A DNA stretch of 52,977 bases from Bacteroidetes bacterium HGW-Bacteroidetes-10. GTDB lineage: Bacteria > Bacteroidota > Bacteroidia > Bacteroidales > UBA932. How positions within the stretch are numbered: the stretch's first letter is position 1; the number at the start of each line of letters is the position of its first letter. Made by a program: the position numbers and the translations under genes. The stretch covers positions 1 through 52,977 of the forward strand of contig PHDT01000015.1 in the NCBI GenBank assembly GCA_002842695.1, in the 5' to 3' direction. Of the stretch, positions 36,097 through 43,606 are shown piece after piece. The notes beneath the pieces are model-generated. The model worked only from the letters and a program-made list of their open reading frames with translations. It did not search any database and was not told the origin of the DNA.

Positions 36097-36243
36097 AAAC
36101 CCTTGCCATGCAAAGAGATGCGAACTCTTTCATGCAAGTTTGAAAAACCTTTGCCGAAGGCTTACTTCGCCGGGCGGATGCCCGGCACCATAAAAGGTAC
36201 CGGCAGCTCCGCAGCCGGTGAAGGTGCAGCGCTGCGCGCAAAC
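36097..36243 (+). repeat. M2-type mosaic repeat, copy 3
   Basis: An imperfect hairpin with CTTGC/GCAAG ends (36100-36140) is followed by GAAAAACCTTTGCCGAAGGCT, a GCCGGGC/GCCCGGC hairpin, a second hairpin ACCGGC...GCCGGT and GAAGGTGCAGCGCTGCGCGC. This is the order of the window-start copy, and it likewise runs straight into an NIR element. Confidence 0.65.
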
Positions 36244-36247
36244 AAAT

Positions 36248-36379
36248 AAACTCTGCCAGAGTTTTTACGAAATAATTGTAAATCAGTAATTAAGATAAAT
36301 AATTTTTGCATTTTTCTGAGCGAATAATTTGGATAAGTCATAGAATATCAGTAAGTTCGTAAAAACTCTGGCAGAGTTT
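36248..36379. repeat. NIR element, type H, with terminator-like arms
   Basis: Perfect 24-bp arms (36248-36271 and 36356-36379). Each outer arm is a 17-nt odd-centred palindrome (AAACTCTG C CAGAGTTT). Reading rightward the left arm is followed by TTTTTAC and the right arm by a TTTTCTTCTTCTTC tract, so both could act as rho-independent terminators. An AT-rich inner pairing (36297-36304 with 36323-36330, one mismatch) is centred exactly, leaving 25-nt spacers on both sides. Confidence 0.8.
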
Positions 36380-36446
36380 TCTTCTTCTTCTAAAATCTTA
36401 ACAACTTTTTAGTAACTTTTAACAAAACTTAACACCATAGCAATCA

Positions 36447-36590
36447 ATGATTTCAGAAAAACTTAACAAACACACTCAGGTGACTCCTCCGGAGAATTAT
36501 GAGCCGCCAGCGGCGGAAGTAGCAGATATTAAGATAGAAAAAGGGTTTGCAAGCTCATCGGACGGGTGGGAGAGTGGGGGCGGATGGTGA
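36447..36590 (+). CDS. Small 47-residue protein with VEKGFASS-like motif
   Basis: A short gene of 47 codons (MISEKLNKHTQVTPPENYEP at the start). Its middle, YEPPAAEVADIKIEKGFASS, resembles many small uncharacterised Bacteroidales proteins with a conserved E-(I/V)-E-x-G-F-A-S core followed by a Gly/Trp/Asp-rich tail; here the tail ends WESGGGW. The N-terminal part is polar and there is no signal peptide. It is 54 nt upstream of the PEP carboxykinase-like gene on the same strand and could share its transcript. The function of the group is unknown to me. Confidence 0.6.
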   Translation: MISEKLNKHTQVTPPENYEPPAAEVADIKIEKGFASSSDGWESGGGW

Positions 36591-36628
36591 AAAATTTGGA
36601 ACCATTTTTGCATATAATGGGTCAAATC

Positions 36629-36644
36629 AAAATGGCGCCATTTT
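36629..36644. promoter_or_regulatory. 16-bp perfect palindrome abutting the PEP carboxykinase start
   Basis: AAAATGGCGCCATTTT ends at the base immediately before the ATG. It could be an operator or a hairpin occluding the ribosome site. No matching site was seen elsewhere in the window. Confidence 0.45.
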
Positions 36645-39600
36645 ATGAAAAAAGAGTTGAGATCACTGGGATTTTTTGACGACGCAAAACAGAATTCGAA
36701 AGAGTATATTCACCAGTATATAAAGTTGAGGCTCGAAGCGCTCGGACTGGTTGATGACGATTTTGACGAAGCGGGTCCCGACGGATTTCTGCACCTCGCT
36801 AAATCACTAATTATCAATTATCGTGAGAGGGAGAGGCAGTTCAAAAACTATCTCTGCCCTGCAGATCAGCGAATACAGAATTTTATCCGCAATTACTTCA
36901 AGGGTGTAGATGCACCAGAAATTACAATACCATCATTTACATTCACACTCGACTTCTACGGCATTGCAAGGGAACTTTCTCTGCCAGAGAAGCGTGACGA
37001 ATATGTATCTGAGCACCTTACATCATACCGCATCAAGCAGGGAGTACTCCACAATCCGCGCAGCGACAGGCGCACCACCAAAGGGGTATTTCATATTGCA
37101 GAAGGCGGAATGCCAATACCTGATGATAAAAAGGCTGTTCCGCTAAGAACAGCAGCACTTCTTCTCAAGCATGCAACAACTATTGAGGGCGATATCTTCA
37201 ACCTGCCATTCACAGAGGATTGCAATAAAAAAGCACAGATCTTTGTATCACTGCTGCTCAGGCCACTTGTGAGCCCCGCCGTTGACGGAGTTTGTTCAAT
37301 AAAGAGCATGGAGGTGAGATTCTTCGCACCGGGTTCGCTGGTTTCAAATCTTGACTTTGTAGAGTCAATCTTCGGAAACGGAGGATCACCATATCATATC
37401 TCAAATGACGCAGGTCTCGATTTCGAAGGCTGGAGCGGACATTCAGGCTGTATAATCCTTGCACCGCAGCTGACCAAACTCACCAAAAAAGAGCTGGGAC
37501 TTCCAAATATTGCAGACGCAACCGAGAGACAGAAAAGAGACGGAATGTGCTGGGAGAAGCCGGAAGAGCTTTACAACGACGGTTCGGCCTTCAAGCTCAC
37601 AATGAGAACAGACGAGGGGGTAATTGTTACTGTTATTGCAGACAACTACTTTGGCTACTCAAAGAAGGAGATTAAAACATTCATCTCTTACGCTGCTAAC
37701 CTTCTGGGTAATGCAGAAGAGGAGCACGCAGGCGGAGCACTCATTTTCCCTTCATACAACCAGGGAGAGAATCAGATTACCAAAGCCGAAAACTTCTCAA
37801 AAACCCTTGAGGATACAGCAAAAATATTCCCGGATCTCATTGATATGCAGCCGGAAGGATACGGAATCGACAGAAATTATTCCGATATTTTCTATATTCC
37901 GGAGCTTTCAAGATTCGACATTAAGAGTCAGAAGGTAACCTGGAACAAAAAGGCCAAAAAGGGGGAGGAGCAGGAGTTCAGCATAAAACTGCTTCCCGGA
38001 AACACATATATTCTTCCAAACGGACACAAGTACCGTATGGAAAAGGCAGCCGGAACCCTTAACTACAGGCTGGTTGAGACCAATGCAGAGGGAGTGTTTA
38101 TCCACAAACCCTGCACCGTTTCAGGCGGCGGAAAATCTGAGATTTCAAAATCAATTTCGGACTCAATTATTTCAGGATCGTTCTTTATAAAAGATTTCGA
38201 TTCAGATTTCAATCAGGTAGAAGAGATCATAAACTTCAACTATTTCAGCAGGTTCAAAAAACCTGCAAAGGGAAAGAAAGAGAGCAGGAGCTTCCTGAGC
38301 AGCAAACGCTCAATGGGCTCTTCAATCAAACTTCTTACCCCTTCACCCGAATTCACAGAGGAGTACAACACCTGGCTCAAGTCAATTCCGCAGTATATCA
38401 AAGGAATAGCATTTATTGTCAAACGATTCTACCGCGAAGAGTGGGGCAACGAATGGAAAAATAATTTCTCTGTAGACATATTAAACGGTCAGCCCGGAAA
38501 CGAGCTTAAATATCAGAACAAGAAGATATCTGCCCGCTACCTGCGTGTAGGTTACGACGACAAGGGAGCCTGGAGAACATTCAAACTCAGACAGGACTTT
38601 GTACATTCAGACAAGATACAGATGGAAGATGACATAACAGTCTCAACTGTAGTGCCTGTCTCAATTCTCGAAAATCTTAACCCAATTGTGGACAACAAAA
38701 GCGTCAAGATTCTTCAGAACTGCGAGTACAGATTCTTCCAGCGTCCCGATGAGGCTATCCACCGCGGATTCGACAAAAAGGCCGAATCTGACATAGCCAC
38801 GCCAAACACATTCATCTCAAACTTCGAGCCCCTCACAACCGAGGATGCAAAGGAGATGGTAGAGGATGTGATTAACTTCGACCTCTTTACTGAACCAATG
38901 AGCAATCTCATTTCTGAAGTGGCCGCCAGCGGAATCAAACAGTATTTTGTCTCATCATCGAACCCCCGCATAGTAGACGGAAAACCTTCCAAAAACGTGC
39001 GCTACCTGCAAACCAGGGACGACCTTACAGATCCAAAGACTAAATATATAGCAGAGACAGGTATGAGGATTTCCCGCAGCCTGCCTTCAGTTAAGCCGAT
39101 TCATGTTCCCGTTAACGGAGTCCTTCCGGGAAGGCGGAACAATCCGGCAGAAAAGGGAATCCGCCCTCTGGCAGTATACAACCCGGTTCACTTCCAGGAG
39201 CTTCCGGAACTCTTCATGGACTTTATCTGTTCGCTTACAGGAAAATCACCATCAACAACCGGAGCCGGTTCAGAAGGTGCACTCACAAAGGCACCGTTTA
39301 ACGCGCTCTGCCCTGTGATTGACCTTAACAACGCTCTGGTTTCATTCATACTTACAGGTTACCACGGATTCACCACTCCTGCAGGCTACATAGGCCATAA
39401 ATACCGTGTAGATCATGACCTTAGCCTTTTGATTCCGGAATTGTGGGCGAGAATGCAACCCTTTGAGAAAGACCCTGTTAAGATGATTGAAAACGGAGAC
39501 CTTGAAAAGATACAGGACTTCGAATACGAAGGAAAACTTGTTCCGGCATCAATCCTGGGCTACAGAATAACCGAAAAGTTTGTAAACGGATACTTTGGCC

Positions 39601-40106
39601 GCGTCTTTGAAAATCCAAATGTAATCTTCCCCGAAGATATGCTCAGACCGGAGTTTCAGTCAATGGAGCAGTTTGCAGACGGCATCATGAACATAGTTGA
39701 GGCTCAGCAAAAGGTTGCCCAGTCATACTTCCGCGACGGAAGCATCAACTCGGCATGCCCGCCTCTTAAAGCTCTCCTCTGCATTATGGCAGAAGGAAAT
39801 TACGAGGGCAAAGGTCTTAACGATCCGGAAATTCGCAAAATGTTCACATACCAGTACCTTATCGAAAGTGACTGGTACAAAGCCAGGGTAATGGCCAAGC
39901 AGCAGGCGGATATTGCGCTTTATGCAAACCATATCCGCTACATCGAGAAGATACTCCGTGAGGATCTGAACCTCACACCGGACATCTTCACCGACCTCAC
40001 TGCCCGCCTGGAGAGCCTCAAAAATTTCCATGAATATGTCTGCTCATACGAGTACGCCAAATTCCTCAACGGCACTATAGGCCGCGACAACATAAAGAGG
40101 CACTAG
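36645..40106 (+). CDS. Probable PPi-type phosphoenolpyruvate carboxykinase
   Basis: A large 1153-residue cytosolic protein. Length and features such as SGCIILAPQLTKLTKKELG, ADNYFGYSKKEIKTFISYAA, and the C-terminal CSLTGKSPSTTGAGSEGALT and TGYHGFTTPAGYIGHKYRVD blocks fit the pyrophosphate-dependent PEP carboxykinases described in Entamoeba and Propionibacterium (about 1100-1150 residues, very distant from the GTP and ATP enzymes). If correct it interconverts PEP, CO2 and phosphate with oxaloacetate and PPi. I recall the family by length and motif, not by alignment, so a conserved unknown is the alternative. Codon use is like its neighbours, and no partner gene is adjacent. Confidence 0.6.
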   Translation: MKKELRSLGFFDDAKQNSKEYIHQYIKLRLEALGLVDDDFDEAGPDGFLHLAKSLIINYRERERQFKNYLCPADQRIQNFIRNYFKGVDAPEITIPSFTFTLDFYGIARELSLPEKRDEYVSEHLTSYRIKQGVLHNPRSDRRTTKGVFHIAEGGMPIPDDKKAVPLRTAALLLKHATTIEGDIFNLPFTEDCNKKAQIFVSLLLRPLVSPAVDGVCSIKSMEVRFFAPGSLVSNLDFVESIFGNGGSPYHISNDAGLDFEGWSGHSGCIILAPQLTKLTKKELGLPNIADATERQKRDGMCWEKPEELYNDGSAFKLTMRTDEGVIVTVIADNYFGYSKKEIKTFISYAANLLGNAEEEHAGGALIFPSYNQGENQITKAENFSKTLEDTAKIFPDLIDMQPEGYGIDRNYSDIFYIPELSRFDIKSQKVTWNKKAKKGEEQEFSIKLLPGNTYILPNGHKYRMEKAAGTLNYRLVETNAEGVFIHKPCTVSGGGKSEISKSISDSIISGSFFIKDFDSDFNQVEEIINFNYFSRFKKPAKGKKESRSFLSSKRSMGSSIKLLTPSPEFTEEYNTWLKSIPQYIKGIAFIVKRFYREEWGNEWKNNFSVDILNGQPGNELKYQNKKISARYLRVGYDDKGAWRTFKLRQDFVHSDKIQMEDDITVSTVVPVSILENLNPIVDNKSVKILQNCEYRFFQRPDEAIHRGFDKKAESDIATPNTFISNFEPLTTEDAKEMVEDVINFDLFTEPMSNLISEVAASGIKQYFVSSSNPRIVDGKPSKNVRYLQTRDDLTDPKTKYIAETGMRISRSLPSVKPIHVPVNGVLPGRRNNPAEKGIRPLAVYNPVHFQELPELFMDFICSLTGKSPSTTGAGSEGALTKAPFNALCPVIDLNNALVSFILTGYHGFTTPAGYIGHKYRVDHDLSLLIPELWARMQPFEKDPVKMIENGDLEKIQDFEYEGKLVPASILGYRITEKFVNGYFGRVFENPNVIFPEDMLRPEFQSMEQFADGIMNIVEAQQKVAQSYFRDGSINSACPPLKALLCIMAEGNYEGKGLNDPEIRKMFTYQYLIESDWYKARVMAKQQADIALYANHIRYIEKILREDLNLTPDIFTDLTARLESLKNFHEYVCSYEYAKFLNGTIGRDNIKRH

Positions 40107-40229
40107 AAATAAGATTCCTGTCCCTGATTTTGAATAAAAAGCAGAATCAGCAGGCCGGAATCGATAAACTGAAAGAAGGGGGGACCGGACCAGAAGTGAT
40201 AAGGCAATCCGGGACCCATGACTTGACCC

Positions 40230-40288
40230 GGCGGGCCGGGGCGGTTCGGGGAGACCCCGAACCACCCCGGCCCGCCTCTTTTCTCCCC
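40230..40288 (+). terminator. Very strong GC-rich hairpin with T-rich tail
   Basis: Arms 40230-40251 and 40255-40276 are complementary at 21 of 22 positions around a 3-nt loop (AGA), followed by TCTTTTCTCCCC. It lies 124 nt after the PEP carboxykinase-like stop and is probably a terminator derived from a REP-like palindrome: the GGGCCGGGGCGG word recurs inside rfbD. Between 40107 and 40229 nothing else was recognised. After it, GCGCTTCGCGCGCAAA repeats the M1/M2 edge motif and leads into an NIR element. Confidence 0.7.
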
Positions 40289-40309
40289 TGCGCTTCGCGC
40301 GCAAAAAAA

Positions 40310-40436
40310 TCTGCGCCGCAATTTCTGTTAACTATCAGTATATCATTAAAATACAAAACACAAACTTTCCATTTTGAAAAGTTTGTGTTTTGTAATGCAC
40401 ACATATTGTGCGTGTTAACAGAAATTGCGGCGCAGA
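40310..40436. repeat. NIR element, family E, copy 2
   Basis: Perfect 23-bp arms (40310-40332 and 40414-40436) and a perfect 17-bp inner stem (40352-40368 and 40378-40394). Both spacers are exactly 19 nt. Arms and inner stem equal those of 140-265; spacers do not align. It ends 7 nt from the stop of the nuclease gene, the same placement as copy 1 relative to GH92. Confidence 0.88.
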
Positions 40437-40443
40437 AACGTTC

Positions 40444-41535
40444 TCAGTTCGCAGCCACCTGCCTCACCTCTTCAATAATCTTGGCACGCTTTCCCGGTTC
40501 AAGCCCAAGTATATCAAGCACACTCTCATCTTCGGCAATCTGCCTGCAGACAACGATACCGCGCTCCATGAGCTGATGTTTCTGAGCAATGGTGAGCCTT
40601 GTTAAAACGGTAACAGGAAAAATCTTTTCGCGGTCTATGATCTCCCTGAGCCCGGCTCCGCGCGGGTAGTCCCAGCTGAGAAGTTTTAGCCCTGAGTTCT
40701 CGCCAAAGGCAATTGCATCTTCGGTAAAACGGGTGTTTGTCACAATTCCGCCCGAAAATGAGTAGCCCTCAAACTCAGGCTGTCCAAGCCTCAGACTCAC
40801 AATGTCGTTAATCCGCGACCGAACATAGAGCGGCACCTGAACATTAGCATTTTTTCCGGTACTTATATAAAACTTGCACTCAACCAGATGCTGATGCTTT
40901 CTTGGAAAAGGCAGTTCACCCAAAGTTTCTGATTTTGCATCAGCATCAGCATCAGCATGCATAAGATAGCAATTGATATCGCTCAGTTTTCCAATAATCT
41001 GACACCTCCTGAGTCCCGTTTCTGCTTTTTTATCCTTCTCACCGCCAAGGCTGAGATCCAGTTCACTCGTAACTGTTCTTGTGGCAATGACATCCATCTC
41101 GTGAGTAACGCTCAGCCCCTCAAGAACCCTCCCTACCTCAACATCGTAACCAAGAATCTTGTAGATCTGACCTGTAAAATATTCAAAAGGGTGACCAGTG
41201 GGACCCAGCTCCATCATCGCCTTCTTGAGTTTGTACCTGGCAGCATTCCCGATTGTCATTTTGCGAAGCAGCTGAAAAGCCCTGTCGTAAATCATTCTTG
41301 TAGTGACACCCTCTACAATCCAGGACGATATCTCCCTTACGATCTCCTCGACAACATCAATATCTGCTCCAGATCTCATAAGAGAACCGCGCAGCTTTTC
41401 AGCCGAAAATATTTCACTCTCTCCGGAGGCTTTTGTTATCAACAGATCAGATTGATTATTCTCTCTTCTCTCCTGTGCAGAGTCCGGTGCCAATCCGCGC
41501 CCGGCGGCGCCTCTTTTGATTAGTGTCTTTTTCAT
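40444..41535 (-). CDS. ATP-cone / PD-(D/E)XK nuclease-like protein
   Basis: A 363-residue protein with an ATP-cone (about 30-118; ITKASGESEIFSAEKLRGSL and RYKLKKAMMELGPTG) fused to a Mrr-like restriction-endonuclease fold. Catalytic candidates are Asp148 in THEMDVIA and Glu219/Lys221 in HLVECKFY. The usual gap between these is about 15 residues; here about 70, because of an insertion (roughly 152-216, DNA 40887-41082) with an Asp-Ala repeat (HADADADAK) from CATCAG-type DNA. The start at MKKTLIKRG removes a 29-residue extension that reads through leader DNA. Such ATP-cone nucleases are common in Bacteroidota; their role is not settled. Confidence 0.82.
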   Translation of the reverse strand: MKKTLIKRGAAGRGLAPDSAQERRENNQSDLLITKASGESEIFSAEKLRGSLMRSGADIDVVEEIVREISSWIVEGVTTRMIYDRAFQLLRKMTIGNAARYKLKKAMMELGPTGHPFEYFTGQIYKILGYDVEVGRVLEGLSVTHEMDVIATRTVTSELDLSLGGEKDKKAETGLRRCQIIGKLSDINCYLMHADADADAKSETLGELPFPRKHQHLVECKFYISTGKNANVQVPLYVRSRINDIVSLRLGQPEFEGYSFSGGIVTNTRFTEDAIAFGENSGLKLLSWDYPRGAGLREIIDREKIFPVTVLTRLTIAQKHQLMERGIVVCRQIAEDESVLDILGLEPGKRAKIIEEVRQVAAN

Positions 41536-41673
41536 ATTCAGAGTTTGGATATTCAGATTGAGGATATCAGAATTTTTAAAGGTTAATGTGTGTAAAACGG
41601 CTATGAAGGTACGAATAATCAATTATTGTGTGACTATTTTTTGTCACTTTAAGAAGCAACACCCAAAATGTGA

Positions 41674-41706
41674 AAAGCCCGGGTCTCTTTTGGAGATCCG
41701 GGCTTT
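41674..41706. terminator. Strong hairpin in a divergent intergenic region
   Basis: AAAGCCCGGGTCTC (41674-41687) pairs with GAGATCCGGGCTTT (41693-41706) with one mismatch, and T-rich sequence follows on the minus strand. It looks like a rho-independent terminator, yet it lies between two divergent genes, 138 nt upstream of the nuclease start. It could end a small minus-strand RNA begun in 41720-41940, where no clear promoter was found. The rest of the 41536-41978 gap shows no gene. Confidence 0.55.
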
Positions 41707-41890
41707 AGTCGAAGCTTTTCGTAGATAAATCAAATAACCCTTTTACTTTCTTTAATTGCACGAACGGATTCGACGACAAACCTTTTTTTTATAAATTGGC
41801 CGGATATTTATAATGCTTCCTACAACATTGTTTAAACACCGAAACAAAGATATGTTCAATTGAAAATTTTCTGCTTTAAATTAGTGAATA

Positions 41891-41930
41891 CCCTATTCTT
41901 CCCCTATTTTTCCATATTTTCCCCTATTCT
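41891..41930 (+). promoter_or_regulatory. 10-bp phased pyrimidine repeats before the Kelch/HTH gene
   Basis: Four consecutive 10-bp units (CCCTATTCTT, CCCCTATTTT, TCCATATTTT, CCCCTATTCT) end 18 nt before the first ATG and 48 nt before the preferred start. The helical phasing suggests an operator array or a bend; the third unit is degenerate. Confidence 0.4.
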
Positions 41931-41978
41931 TCGCATAAAATCAAAAAAATGTTTAATTTTGTTTCAAACAAGCTGAAT

Positions 41979-43466
41979 ATGAATTTTAAACGCTTTTTGT
42001 TGCTGTTGCTGGGTTTTCAGACTGTATCAATTGCATGTTTTGCATATCAGAATGAAAGACAGTTAAATATACCCTATTTAAGCTCTTTTGTCCAAAGCAG
42101 TCAGCAGGAGAATGCCACTCCATCCTCACTTTTTTCCCCTGTTCAAAAAAATATTAACCATGCAATCCAGAGAAGCAGGAAACTTTCACTTGGCGTAGAT
42201 GAAAGGACATATATTTTTTCATATAAACGAAACTATTATGTCCTCACTAAGGATTCAGTTTACATTTCTGCCGACGGAGAGCTGTGGCGTTCTGAATATT
42301 CAGGACTCGATTTTAAGAACATGGAACTCGGTTTCCTTGACGATATAGATAAGGGGTATCTTTTCCACGAATCGGGCGGAATGGTTCTCCAGTTCAACGG
42401 AAGAAAGTTCAGGCCACTCAACAATTCACCTGAGTTTCGCAATCAGTATAATTCTTTTGCCTTTCTGCATGATAGGACAATCTATATTTTTGGCGGTTAT
42501 GGATATTTCACTCAAAAGAGCACCATTACCTATTACGACAAGCTCAAAGGTGAATGGGAACTGCTTATGGCACGCACTCCCGAAAAATATCATCCCAGAG
42601 GCAGATATTCAGTCGTTGCCCAGAAAACCAGCAATAAACTATACATTGGCCAGGGTCTCAGCATAGATGATGAGAAGGAGTATTCTCAGAATATCAATGT
42701 CAATCTTAAGGATTTCTGGGTATTTGATTTTGGCAGTAAGGAGTGGAAGCGGCTTGGAAACGGGAGAAAAAGCATCGATGTCAGAAAATACCATATTATA
42801 TACGATTTTCACGGCAAAACACTGCTCATAGGCAATGAAGATGCCTATACAATGGATATTGCAACAAACGAACTGGTATACTATCCGGAGATCAGGACAA
42901 CAATTACCATGGACACCCAGAAGTCCTCCTCAAAACCGGTTAACATTATTTACAACCCAAGCACATATTCATTTTTTGCCCTTATATATAAGGACGACGG
43001 TTCAAAGTCCTCTATTGTTATTCCTGCCGAACAACTTCTTGGTAAACCGTCGGCAACGGTAAAGCTATACTCACCTGCGAGGAACCCATGGCCCGCAATA
43101 TTCATTTTTCTTGCATCGGCCCTGGCACTTAGTGCCTTCTTTATGCTGAGAAAAAGAAAAATCTCTAATACAACAGTAAACCGAATCCAAGAGAATATGA
43201 CCGAAATTGAATCGGTTCTCACAACAGAGGAGTTCAAAATTCTGAAAATGATTCTGGACATGCATCCAAACCGCGTTCAGTTTCTTGACCTTATGTCGGT
43301 TTTTGGTAACAACATGAGCTACGAATCCCTGAAGAAAAAGCTTCGCTTCTCAATCCAGGACCTCGAAGCCAAACTTCAGACCTACCTCAAAACCAGCACA
43401 GACATTTTTGTGATTCAGCGAAACAAGGACGACAAGCGGAACAAGGAGATAGGAATCAACGAGTAA
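41979..43466 (+). CDS. Kelch-repeat membrane protein with C-terminal HTH-like domain
   Basis: A 495-residue protein. The start is set at MNFKRFLLLLLGFQTVSIAC, which begins a signal peptide; an ATG 10 codons earlier is possible. The extracytoplasmic part (about 30-365) has Kelch-like blades (RTIYIFGGYGYFTQKSTITY, then KEWKRLGNGRKSID). A membrane segment at about 372-390 (PAIFIFLASALALSAFFML) leads to a cytoplasmic, charged C-terminus (about 395-495) that is helical and winged-HTH-like (TTEEFKILKMILDMHPNRV). It could be a one-protein membrane regulator. Its target is unknown. It converges on the hybrid kinase gene across an NIR element. Confidence 0.8.
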   Translation: MNFKRFLLLLLGFQTVSIACFAYQNERQLNIPYLSSFVQSSQQENATPSSLFSPVQKNINHAIQRSRKLSLGVDERTYIFSYKRNYYVLTKDSVYISADGELWRSEYSGLDFKNMELGFLDDIDKGYLFHESGGMVLQFNGRKFRPLNNSPEFRNQYNSFAFLHDRTIYIFGGYGYFTQKSTITYYDKLKGEWELLMARTPEKYHPRGRYSVVAQKTSNKLYIGQGLSIDDEKEYSQNINVNLKDFWVFDFGSKEWKRLGNGRKSIDVRKYHIIYDFHGKTLLIGNEDAYTMDIATNELVYYPEIRTTITMDTQKSSSKPVNIIYNPSTYSFFALIYKDDGSKSSIVIPAEQLLGKPSATVKLYSPARNPWPAIFIFLASALALSAFFMLRKRKISNTTVNRIQENMTEIESVLTTEEFKILKMILDMHPNRVQFLDLMSVFGNNMSYESLKKKLRFSIQDLEAKLQTYLKTSTDIFVIQRNKDDKRNKEIGINE

Positions 43467-43467
43467 C

Positions 43468-43605
43468 ACCTTGCCTTACTTTTTCGCAACCAACACTATT
43501 ACAGCGATATAACACATACAACTTTTCCAAAACCACCAAATTTTGGAAAAGTTGTACCATTCAATTATCATTAAACCAATAACTTGCGAAAAAGTAAGGC
43601 AAGGT
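43468..43605. repeat. NIR element, family F, copy 1
   Basis: Perfect 22-bp arms (43468-43489 and 43584-43605), perfect 15-bp inner stem (43518-43532 and 43541-43555), spacers of exactly 28 nt each. It fills the gap between two convergent genes, with one nucleotide left on each side of their stop codons. A second copy at 50066-50203 has the same length and differs at eight positions, all in the loop and right half. Confidence 0.93.
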
Positions 43606-43606
43606 C

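Noticed and set aside
36645-40106. Pyruvate phosphate dikinase
   Set aside because: Size is closer to PPDK than to usual PEPCKs, but the phospho-histidine TSHAAVVAR-type motif and PEP-binding barrel signatures are absent.
40130-40576. 148-codon ORF after the PEP carboxykinase-like gene
   Set aside because: It spans a terminator hairpin and an NIR element and then runs antisense into the ATP-cone nuclease; the translation is low complexity.
41516-41728. 70-codon plus-strand ORF upstream of the Kelch/HTH gene
   Set aside because: It overlaps the nuclease start and contains the strong hairpin; nothing in it resembles a protein domain.
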